64,000 nucleotides of DNA. Origin: Juglans regia (lineage: Eukaryota > Streptophyta > Magnoliopsida > Fagales > Juglandaceae). The stretch covers positions 30,337,001-30,401,000 of the forward strand of contig NC_049907.1 in NCBI RefSeq assembly GCF_001411555.2. Direction: 5' to 3'. Made by a program: the position numbers and the translations under genes. The notes under the pieces are model-generated. The model had not been told where the DNA came from. It was given only the letters and a program-made list of their open reading frames with translations, and searched no databases. Shown piece by piece: positions 1-9,360 of this stretch (its first letter is position 1; each line of letters starts with the position of its first letter).

Positions 1-66
1 GTTTTTTTATCATCATCATCATCATTATTATCATGTATATATTTTTTAAATAAATAAAATAATATA

Positions 67-85
67 CTTTCCCTCCAAACTTAAA
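67..85 (-). other. Polypurine-tract-like site of the Athila-like element
   Basis: The minus strand reads TTTAAGTTTGGAGGGAAAG after a GACAATGTGATA block. This pair is the usual landmark close to the 3' end of Athila/Tat elements and would prime plus-strand synthesis. It lies only about 150 bp from the protease remnant, which is what shows the internal deletion. The following bases to position 1 are AT-rich with an ATC trinucleotide run. Confidence 0.45.
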
Positions 86-235
86 TATCACATTGTCTTC
101 AATGGAAAAAAAGAAGAAAAACTAAAGCAAAGAATGAGAGAAGGTAAGTGATGCTCCCCTGATTTTTTTTTTGGTCTTCCAATTGAATATTTTCCTTGAA
201 GGTGTAGCCGTGTACCCCTTGGAAATCTCCCCTGC

Positions 236-961
236 CTATTCGTTCCTTAAATTTGATGGAAGCGGTTTGGGTTCAAGTTTGGGTGGTCCCTTAAGTGGTA
301 GTTTTAGAAATTCAGCTCCATAAGTCTCGTCGGCCATGACCACATCTCGATCCCTTATTTGAAAACAAGAATGTGCATCGGAAGAGAATTCCATAGATTT
401 AAATAAGTCAAAAGTGATATGCTCATTGTCGTCCTCCATATCGAGTATAATGAAGTTGGCCGGGAAGATGAACTTATCAACTTTCACTAGTACGTTCTCA
501 ATGAGTCCTCTAGGGTATTTAATAGATCTGTCTGACAACTGTAGAGAGATGGTGGTAAGCTTTGCTTCTCCATGACCTAGTTCCCTAAAAACAGAAAGAG
601 GTATTAGATTAATACTTGCCCTTAAGTCACATAAAACTTTATCAAAATATGAATTTCCTATAGTGCAAGGAATCGTGAGACTCCCCGGATCTTTTAACTT
701 AGGCAGTAGCTTCTTTTGTAAAATTACAATGCTCTCCTCTATCAGCATTACACTCTCATGTTCCTCAAACTTCTGCTTGTTTGATAATATATCAAATTTA
801 GAGAACTGATTATCAATCTTATTTTTTCTTAATCTTTCCGAAAAAAGGATTAGTGGATCATAAATTGAAGGAGAATAAGTTTTAGAAATAAACTTCCTGG
901 TTTTCTTGGGTTTTGCAGCCTCTTTATTCTCCTTAGTCATTTCAACTTGTTGATCGGTCAC
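236..961 (-). pseudogene. Athila-like gag-pol fragment with aspartic protease
   Basis: A 241-residue open stretch has a Lys/Glu-rich linker and then a retropepsin-like domain: ILQKKLLPKLKDPGS leads into GNSYFDKVLCDLRASINLIP. The catalytic triad region reads CDLRASIN where the family normally has CDLGASIN, so the Gly of D-X-G is replaced by Arg and the enzyme is probably dead. It ends at KPLPSNLRNE, just where reverse transcriptase should begin, and then jumps to 3'-end sequence. There is no independent start; it is the middle of a polyprotein frame separated by stops from gag at 965-1712. Confidence 0.7.
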
Positions 962-964
962 ATC

Positions 965-1712
965 TCACTCTACTTCTTTTACCTCGTACTCTATTTCCTC
1001 ATTCTCAAACTCCATATTTTTTTCCTCATTCTCAAACTCCATATTTTCGGCAGCTTCTGCATCTTACTCAGTATTTACTATATGTGGATTGGTCATAGTG
1101 TTGCTTAGTAAAGTCTTTGCTATCCTCTTGGTAAGCATGTTTGAGAGCTAACCGATTTGCGTCTCAAGATTGCGGATTGAAGCCGAGGTGTATTGGTTCA
1201 CCATATCGTTCTTTTGCATGTATTGCATAAACATATATATCCTCAAGTGTCAGTTTTTTCTCTTGTTGTGGAAACTGTTGAGCTAGTTTAACTGGCACTT
1301 GGTTATTGCTCCATGAAAAGTTAGGGTGATTTCTTCATTCTGGATTGAACGTGTTTAAATAAGGATTATTTTGATGTTGGAAATTGGACATGTAATGAGC
1401 TTATTCATAACTTGGTTGGCCAAAAGGGTTCCCCACTTGGCAATCTGCACTCGAATGATTTCCTGCACAATGATCACAAACAACATTAGTTTGAATAGCA
1501 TTAACGTTCATCTTACCTATTTGTTGTGATAGATTTGCCATCTGCTCTGCCAATGTGGTAATAGCATAATCTCTTAATGCCTTGTAATACTGGTCGGCCA
1601 TATTAAATTTACATGTGGCAACCTCTTTCTTCTTCTCATTATTGATCCAACGTAAAGTTTTTTCAATCTCGGGATCAAAAAATGTATGCTCTAATGATTT
1701 AGATCGGCGCAT
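965..1712 (-). pseudogene. Athila-like gag, broken
   Basis: An open stretch at 1401-1712 encodes 103 residues ending in a zinc knuckle of the form C-X2-C-X3-H-X4-C (CDHCAGNHSSADC), followed by NPFGQPSYE, a block typical of Athila/Tat gag. A stop follows at once, but the same family signature continues downstream (HPNFSWSNNQVP) through further stops to about 965. Gag would coat the element RNA in cytoplasmic particles. The N-terminal gag domain is missing or unrecognisable above 1712, so this is a decayed fragment. Confidence 0.65.
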
Positions 1713-1841
1713 GCACTTCTGATTCCTAAAAACAAACTGAGATCTAATTTAAATCAAATATTTCTTTTAAACCAAAATAAAATCCAAAGTAGTAAAAATC
1801 TAGCTAGTATCAATATCACTAACAAATAACTATTTCTCGGC

Positions 1842-3601
1842 TGTTTGCATAAAAATATATCTGCAAGTGCATAAAATCGTAACAAGTAGTAAATTATTTT
1901 TAAGAAAACGAATATCGAATCCAGAGGGAATAATTATGCTATTGAGTATTGAAATTTATTAAATTAATTACTATTTGGAAAATCAGAATTCGAAGAATGA
2001 ATTATGTATGTTATACTGAAGAAAATAGCATCAAAATTAAGATTTTAAAGATAATAAGAATAGATCTAGACCGTTTGATTTCACCTAACAAATCCCACAC
2101 AATTTATTCTTCCTTATTATAGAATTCCAATTATTCCAAGTTGATGATAAAAATCCTTTAACTATTCAATATTTTTTCTCGAACAATACCAAAAATATCT
2201 CCAACTAATAACTTCATATTTCTATGTGAGTTTAACTAATTGGAGACTTATTAAGTCTTTTGAATTTTTCTTGAAAATCACACTAATCGCGGTAAAATAT
2301 CTCTACTTTTGCTCAACTAATGGTGTTTAATCCTAGAGCTTTAATCACAAATCATCTCTCGGTCTCATTATAATTCAATAGATTGAATAATAATTAGGTA
2401 GAAAATTGCAAGCATTAAGAATAATGAATAAACACTTAATCATGGAAATATTGAAATAAAATAACTTAGAATATAAATTGTATGTTCAATGCTAGACTAC
2501 ATCAAAATTATAGAAAATATAATTAGTTCGTAATGAAACCGAAAAGAAAAATAATAAAACTAGTGTTCTTCATTGGAGTTAGTTGATGAAGCATGCAGCT
2601 CTTGCCTCTACTCCCCAAATCCACCTTCCTGAAACAAACTCAAATGATAAACTCTGGAATGTTGAAATCTAAAACTCATTCTCTAAAAAAAACTCAGAAC
2701 CCTAAAAACTCTAACTAGATTCAGATTTCAGACCCCTTATTCATCCCACAAGATGAGATTAAATAGCTGTCAAAATTCAATTCTAAAAACAAAATAAATG
2801 CGGCTACAATCTAACCTAAAAATCTGGAAAATAGTTTCTAAAGATAGATGTTAACATAAAAGGAAATTATACCAAGAATATCATAATTATCTAAAATGAA
2901 AGATCCAATGATATGCGGCTTGAATTTCAAAACTCGGGAGGATTTGGTCGCCAACAAATTGATTGCGGAACTCGGAACTCGAATTTGGTGATTAGCAGCA
3001 TATTGATCTTGGTCGGGAGAAATTATCCCACTGAGTAGATGCCGTGTGCTGAATATAATTGTTGTGGAGGTCACAAACAAATGGGCACGGAAAGACTCCT
3101 AATCGGGATGATAGAACCCTCTCACCAACCTACCGAGAGGTAAAACTGCTCGCATTTTATCTCGTTGTTACCCAATATGTTGTTTAGGTTAGTCTTTTAA
3201 GTTGGTCGTTTAGACTAGTCGCCTAGAGCCTTGCGCCAAGTCTTCACACCTAGGAAGTAAATTATATCGCTCAGTGCCTAAATCTTGTCGCCATTGAGTC
3301 TCTCGTCTACCGAAAGGAAAGTCTTCTCGCCTTTTGGGCGAGAGAAATCTCTTTGCTGCCCACCGAACAAAGCTCCTCTCGCAAATCTCCTCGGCTCTCT
3401 TCTGATCTCGTTACCTTTCATCGGTCTGGATCTATAATTTCTTCTTTTGTACCAAAATGCTCTCATTTTGTACTAAATCTTCTCATTCCTTCAAATGCAA
3501 GAAAATAAAGAAAAATATATAGAAATAAAAGAGAATTAAAGGAAAACTGACACTTTTCATAAATAAAAAAATGATAAAATCCCATAAAATAACACTTATC
3601 A
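1842..3601 (-). repeat. 5' LTR of the Athila-like element (about 1.76 kb)
   Basis: The minus-strand start TGATAAGTGTTATTTTATGG at 3601 interrupts the copia reading frame exactly after its protease residues WYMDS. The end is placed at 1842, where the sequence changes into leader-like DNA; the usual primer-binding stretch between GCAAACA and GAAATAG is shortened, so the right boundary is approximate. There is no second LTR in the window to compare with. Short open frames inside this block at 2838-3080, 3278-3466 and 3483-3695 resemble no protein and are not genes. Confidence 0.55.
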
Positions 3602-4437
3602 CTATCCATATACCAAACATCGGAAGCACATTCATGAGCACTAAAACAAGTAAGAAATAAAATTTTAGTCTCATCTTTCTCTTTATCTTTAGCAAGCTTT
3701 GCTTGTTTTTCTTTGAGTCTACAGTACCTTTCTATATGACCTTACTTCTTACAATAATAACATTGGGGCTTTCAATTAGAGTTTTCACTTTTGTCACATC
3801 CTTCATTGTGATGTTGATAGTTGTTGCCTAAACGGCCACCACTTCGGCCACCCTTTTTGCCATGAAAAGAATGACCTCCATGCCCTCTTGTAGCTGAACT
3901 CTTCTTGGTAGACTCACTAGTACTACCACTAGTTTTGCCTTTGGAAAGCTGCAATTTAGCATTAAAAGCATTCTCTATAGAATTTTCTTCATATCTTTTC
4001 ATCCTATCTTCATGAGATTGCAAAGAGCCAAGTAATTCATCAATTGTTAGGATACTTATCCTGTAGACTTCAATTGCAGCAATATCATGATCATACTTCT
4101 TAGGCATACTCCTTAGAATTTCTTTCAACAACCTTTATTTCAGACAAGTTTTCACCAAACTTTCTAATTTGATTCACAACTTCCAACATATTAGAGAAAT
4201 AATCATGCATGGAATCACCATCCTTCATCATCATACTTGCAGAATTTCTACGAAGGGTTTGAAGTTTGATTGCCAATACCTTTGCATTACCTTAATATCC
4301 TCTTTGCATTACTTTCATTGCAGTAGCAATTCTGGGAAAGATTGACTCGTCTACAACTTGCTGAATGAAAAACAAGGCCTTGGCAACCTTTTTATGAAAA
4401 TGTTTGAGGGTGTTTACAGAAACACCATTTTCATAGT
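3602..4437 (-). pseudogene. Ty1/copia gag 3' part with zinc knuckle and start of protease
   Basis: Minus-strand reading gives copia gag (UBN2-type) sequence: NTLKHFHKKVAKALFFIQQV, then the block around LLGSLQSHEDRMKR (3772-4131), then a knuckle CYYCKK*GHIERYC at about 3720-3765. The knuckle keeps its C, C, H and C ligands but carries an in-frame stop. The frame then reaches SDVWYMDS, the beginning of the copia protease, and is cut at 3602 by the Athila-like LTR. At 4437 it is interrupted by the 2.7-kb insertion; the upstream half of the same gag resumes at 7127. At least one frameshift near 4135 is also present. Confidence 0.75.
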
Positions 4438-7126
4438 TGTAGCACCCGGGCCAATTAAACCTTAAGATCATTCCATTGGAGTCTCTTGTTTCTTTTTTTT
4501 TTCTCTCTCTTGCTTTCACATAGCTAAGTAACCTCTCCTACCTCACGACGTCGTTTGTTGTGAGCTTATCTCATTTTATCTTCTCAACCGTTTTTCAATT
4601 TTAGTTTTTGCACTTCCGAAGTTTGCTACACCCCGGTTTCCAAAACCTCCCCGTCTCTAATGTATTTTTATCCTCTCCATGCACACGCATGTCTCCCTCA
4701 TTTCTTTAGGGTTTTCGTATCGCCCTTTTTATATAAATTTATACACTTATCATCTCATGCATAGAGAGACTGTCGAAACACAGTTACTGCCCTCTTAAGC
4801 CTTCTCCCCGTCGTTACCTCCCAACACCCACTAGCTCAGCCGCACACGATTATTTCACAGAGTCATTTATGTATCCTCGCATGACCGTCCACCACCCCAT
4901 GCACCATCGAAGGGTAGCCACTGCCCAGGCCACGCGAACGTAAACCCCTACACCACCAACCAACGTTGTCGCGACTGCATGAAGACGTTGCTGCAACCTC
5001 TGTTTTTCCTAGTAAAAAACAAAGCAACAACGTGTGAGGGCCAAAGCTTGATTCGACCACCCTATTCAGAGCCGCATCTCTCACAAGAGTCTGCCAAAGA
5101 TCAGGAGAGCCACTGCAAGCCATGTCCCGTCCACCATGTGCAACGTTGCACGCCTCCTCTTCTTCTCACAGTAAGTTTCTGTTTCCTTCTGCACGCCGTA
5201 CTCTCTCCGTCTCTCCCTCATTCATTCACCGTGTTCGCTCATCAATTCTTTCTCATCACTCTTCCTATCGTGCTCAGTTGCTCAGCTCGACGGCGTCTTC
5301 TCCGCACCGCACCTAGCTCCATCTCAGCTCTTACTCTCAGGGTGAGTATCTCGCATTCCCTCCCTTGCCATATGTATGTAGCCTCGTTGATACCGGTTTT
5401 TTTTTAGGCTATGATTCTTTAACCACCATTATTCATAATTACTAAAATACCCTTAAATCATTTCTAAGTTGTGTAGCCTTCCGATCAATTTTTTTTTTTA
5501 AATTACAGTGCTTTTTAAAGAGCCCTATGCTACCTTGGCAAAATCTCTAAAATATCGGGGTTTTACTTGAACTGTCTTTCTTTTATATATAAGAGAATAA
5601 ATGAAGTTTTAATTATATTTTCAACTATTTAAAATTTTAGTTTAAGTCGTTTGAATGAAATTTTGACGACAGATATTTTTTTAAACATATTATTCGAAAA
5701 GGTTAAATGGTCATCGATGAGTATGGAGAGTAATGTTTTAAGGCATTGGGTTATGAGAATTTTAGAGTTTTGGGAAAAATAGGTTATTTTAGTATTCTAG
5801 GCTTACATATTGACATACATGGTTGATTGAAAATTTACGGAAGTACGTGAAATTTTTATAGGTGAAGATTGATTTTCGTTCAGTACCATTGTGAAGAATT
5901 TCTGAAAAGTTAAGAAATTCAGGTAAGCGGGGTTCCTATGCTAGGCTTTATATAAATTATTAAGACTGAAGTTGACTTTATGAAAATTTTTCATATTTTG
6001 TGATGATATGAGAACTTGGGAAAACAAAACCAACCTCAGTCGTTTATTTGCATACTCATGAAATCTGTGTGGAAAAAGGAAAAATATTTTCTGACATGCA
6101 TTGTGTAGACATGAGCTAAATTTTGTTATGATGTCTCTGAAATCTGAAAAAGGGAGATATTTGAGAATTTTAAAAAATTGTACATTTATTTAGAAAGATG
6201 CTCCAACTTTTGTTTTCAGTATGTAAGAATGACATGGTTATGCTTTAGTATTATGTTCTGTTTTGATATGACATCTGAAAACCTTTGGCATGGTGTACTT
6301 ATTTTGTATCTGACTCTGTCTCTGCTCTGCTCTGCTCTGCTCTGTTATGCTCTACTCTGTTTGGGTTGGTACCAACTTCTCTGTCTCTGAGTGCACCCAC
6401 TTTGGAAACAAAGTGATTTTATTGTGGTCTTTCCTGTGTGCACACTCGGGGCTCCGAGAAGAATAAGGGAAAGATTTCACCTTTGTCTCTACCCGGTTTG
6501 TTCACCGGGGATAGCACAACTCTACCACGGGGGTGAAACATTGTATCTTCTCTGTAAGATGCTCTGTTTTGATGTGATGATGATTGTTCAGGTTATATTA
6601 TGCCAAAGTACTCTAGGTTTTACTTGTCTTAAAACCATCGCTCTGTTATTTTTGAAAACATGTTTTGTTCTGCATGATAACTTTGTAAAATATTTTGTTC
6701 TGCATACTGTACTTTGTAAATGCTCATGTTTGCACGCTAGCATATGTCCTCTGCTTACTGAGTTGTTGATAACTCACCCCTTATCTCAACAACATTTTTC
6801 AGATATGTTGGATACTTCAGCGAAGGTTCAAGAATAGGAAGCATGGGTAAGACTTTGTGAGCATAGTCTATTAAATACAGAGAGAGTACTTATTATTGGA
6901 GAATTTCATTGAATAGTTTTGTTTTGCTCTATTGACTTAGTATTTTGGGAAGTTGACTTTTATGTTGAGATTTCATCGTAATCTTTGTTATTTATTTTGG
7001 AGTAGATGGTTTAAAACAATGAGGTCTATAAGTAAATGAGGAATTGAAGTTTACATTTGTACAATGAGATATGATTTTAAGTGTTAAGAGATAACTCTCC
7101 GACCTATCCGGGACTGGGGCGTTACA
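4438..7126. mobile_element. 2,689-bp solo-LTR-like insertion in copia gag
   Basis: The segment starts TGTAGCACCC and ends GGGGCGTTACA, that is TG...CA ends with an imperfect short terminal inverted repeat (TGTARCRCCC). It is flanked by the identical 5-bp duplication ATAGT at 4433-4437 and 7127-7131, and removing it with one copy of the duplication rejoins the copia gag. Inside are a CTCTG run (about 6310-6360) and a CCGGGGATAGCACAACT-type block (about 6500) but no gag or pol domain. The open stretches at 4863-5407 and 6178-6837 are low-complexity and resemble no known protein. A solo LTR of a Ty3/gypsy family, or a large non-coding retrotransposon derivative, would fit; orientation is not determined. 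Confidence 0.7.
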
Positions 7127-7264
7127 ATAGTAGCCTCTTCCCACCAAATCCCATAAATCTTGGGAAATAAACAAAGTCTTCATCTTTGTGCTCCAAATGT
7201 CATACCCAACTCCTTGAAAGAGTGCGAGTGTTGGCTATGAGGCAATACCACCATTACTTGCCAT
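7127..7264 (-). pseudogene. Ty1/copia gag 5' part with start codon
   Basis: An ATG at 7264-7262 begins MASNGGIAS, then a TAG stop, then PTLALFQGVGYDIWSTKMKT followed by LFISQDLWDLVGRGY. Tyr-Asp-x-Trp followed by KMKTLF-SQDLW is the hallmark of the copia gag N-terminus. The frame breaks at the 5-bp duplication ATAGT (plus strand, 7127-7131) and continues at 4437 in ENGVSVNTLKHF. Together the halves form one gag of ordinary length, with one premature stop here and one in the knuckle. Confidence 0.75.
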
Positions 7265-7790
7265 CGAACCTGGCTAAGAGAACAATTGTTAAAAAATTGA
7301 AGTCAAGTGCAGCTACTGCTCTTCTTCTCTCTGACACTGTGAGGTTAAAACAAAACAGCAAAATGGAACACGTAGAAGACAGAGAAAGAAACTTACCTGG
7401 AGAAAAAAACTGAACTAATTTTATTTAATAGCAAACGTACTTAAATAGACTCCAACTTAGAAACAAACTCCTATACTTCAGCAACCATGTGCCTACAATT
7501 GGAAAACAACATTGACCATAAAGAAACTGAAAGACTAAATAAAATGTACCCAACACCATATTTGTAGGACTTGTTGTTGACACAAATAACCAAACAAACA
7601 CTTGGTGGCCATAACAGAAACACGTCATGAACTTCAACAAAATACGACACTTACCAACAATTTTCGCATTATTCTCAATAGATAAACAACTAGTTATACT
7701 AACGTAGAGAGGTCCCATGCCCTTATAAGTCTCTCGTTTTATATAGAAGTTAAAAACCTTTTTGATGAAGCTAGCTTGGCTTTAACATAG
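7265..7790 (-). other. Copia leader and decayed 5' LTR remnant
   Basis: Upstream of the gag ATG the minus strand has a pyrimidine-rich leader, a TTTAAGTACGTTTGCTATTA block with an AATAAAAT polyadenylation-like motif near 7425, and a TATATAAAAC promoter-like box near 7740. This order (TATA box, then AATAAA, then leader, then gag) is what a copia 5' LTR should show. I could not find a tRNA-Met primer site or a second LTR, so the ends are guesses. Confidence 0.35.
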
Positions 7791-7854
7791 AAGGTAATCT
7801 CATGGAGTAAATCTTCCAAGTTGCTATGGAAATCACGTAAGCAAGCATGGTTTT

Positions 7855-8017
7855 GGAGGTTTGGATAGTGAGTTGGGAAGAAATAAGTGGAGATGAAAGT
7901 TTAAAGTTGAATAAAATATTGTTAGAATATTATTTTAGTTTGAAAATTTGGAAAAGTTGTAATGATTAGATGAGATTAGATAAAATGAGTTGAGATGAGT
8001 TTGGTATCCAAACCTCC
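7855..8017. mobile_element. Small MITE with 13-bp terminal inverted repeats
   Basis: The ends GGAGGTTTGGATA and TATCCAAACCTCC are perfect 13-bp inverted repeats. The interior has GAGATGA/ATTTTAGTTTG-rich AT sequence of the kind seen again in several upstream MITEs (around 55.5-57.2 kb). No clear target duplication was found. Confidence 0.5.
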
Positions 8018-8979
8018 AGTGTCTTGGGTTTTATAGTGAGATGCTAATATCATGTCTATGGTGTTCAGTCTTTCATGTGATGGCAAACCAAGTATAAACA
8101 CGTGCCTATGGATGTGGCCTAATTAAACAACACCAAGTTGTGCCACGCTATAGTTTGTACTTGGATACGCAAACTATCTCATACACTGCTTACAGAAAAT
8201 GTACCACTGGGAGAGACTTTCCAAACTAATTTGTCTTCTAACATGCTATTATAACTTATTTGGGATTTTTCTTTGTAAGGTTTTCCAAATGTAGTTGGGC
8301 AGTGGGCACAATTGGTCAAGACCAGTTTGAACCCTTTATAATTGTAGGTAGTTTAGCAACTATTGGTATTTCAGAATTTCTGATAGAGTTCCTACAAAAA
8401 AGAAAATGAAAAACTTGTACCAAGAGCCCAAGAATCCAAGACGATGCCAATGATCAAACCAAAAGGAAATATATCTCCCTTAGCCATAATGAACATCATT
8501 TTAATTAGTCCAAACAAGTTTTAATATCTCCCTGTCTTGTTTTTGGGAAGGTAGCTTTTCACCCAATTTAACCAAATGGATTGGTCATTCTCATTACACA
8601 CATAAACACTATTTCAATGAAGTAGCATAGCTCCAATCTTCTAGCTTTTCAATCCAAGGGCTTCTTCCTTTTTGGAATTTTAAACTCACTTCCTTTCTAG
8701 AGGAATGTTCTGAGAATTTGCTCTGATCGCTTTGGTTAGCAAAAATAAAGAGGACTAGCTAGTTCTTAGCGGAGCTAGAACAGGAAGGTGGCATGATGGT
8801 GGGGACTAAAGAGGGCAGCAACAAACGGTTCAACGTAGAAATCAACTCCAAAGATATGGATTGCAAAGAGAATTAATCTGCTTAATTGAATTTTGTCTAC
8901 AAGCATAAAAACAATCAAGTTTGCTAACATGTGTGTAGATTAGAGATACACCCAAAGATCTAATTGGGAGCTTGTCTTC
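8018..8979. other. No gene recognised
   Basis: Mixed-composition DNA between the MITE and the gypsy element, with no frame of convincing length and no repeat I recognise. Its right end is the target site of the gypsy insertion (TCTTC at 8975-8979); read on the minus strand it may be the continuation of the frame found at 14139-14317. Confidence 0.5.
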
Positions 8980-9360
8980 TGTTACGAGCACGAGCGACGG
9001 AACGTGTTATAGGGGGATCAACCGGACAAGATGCCGGATCGTTTCTCCGTGCCTTTCCTATGTTGAATGACAAATAAGAACAAGTTGATAATAATATTAT
9101 GGATGCTTTATTGATAGACCACTCTTGCAATCTTATAGCAAAAAGTTCTTCGCTATTCTCCAATATGGACGATAGCAACCTATGTAAATTAAGTGCTGAA
9201 CGAAACATTCCTAAAATAGGGCAACGAGAATTAAATGCGGATTGACATATTTCCAAAACAGGCAATATTGCCTAAACAACAATTTATTCTATAGCCATTT
9301 CCTCACTTGGAAACTCCTTCCTTATTAGCTGTGCACCTTCCATACTAATCCTCTGCAACA
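8980..9360 (-). repeat. 3' LTR of the Reina-like element
   Basis: 381 bp, ending GTAACA on the minus strand and followed by the TCTTC duplication. The gag-pol stop codon lies inside this LTR (TAG at 9345-9347), so the LTR encodes the last residues of the chromodomain protein. Confidence 0.92.

Larger units (their letters stand above)
1..3601 (-). mobile_element. Athila-like Ty3/gypsy retrotransposon, internally deleted
   Basis: Reading on the minus strand the order is a long 5' LTR, a short leader, a broken gag with a zinc knuckle, a retropepsin-like segment, and then directly the GGGACAATG-like/TTTAAGTTTGG tract that normally lies near the 3' end of such elements. Reverse transcriptase, RNase H and integrase are absent between about 235 and 110, so the copy is an internal-deletion derivative that cannot move by itself. 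The 5' LTR starts inside the protease codons of a copia element, so this insertion is younger than the copia. The 3' LTR would lie before base 1. Lineage is inferred from the gag knuckle spacing and the protease context. Confidence 0.7.

Noticed and set aside
4863..5407. Overlapping open frames on both strands of up to 142 codons
   Set aside because: They lie inside the 2.7-kb solo-LTR-like insertion, have no family resemblance and skewed Ser/Leu/His composition.
6178..6837. Two consecutive plus-strand open frames
   Set aside because: They run through a CTCTG repeat and LTR-like sequence; low-complexity Cys/Leu-rich translation with no domain.
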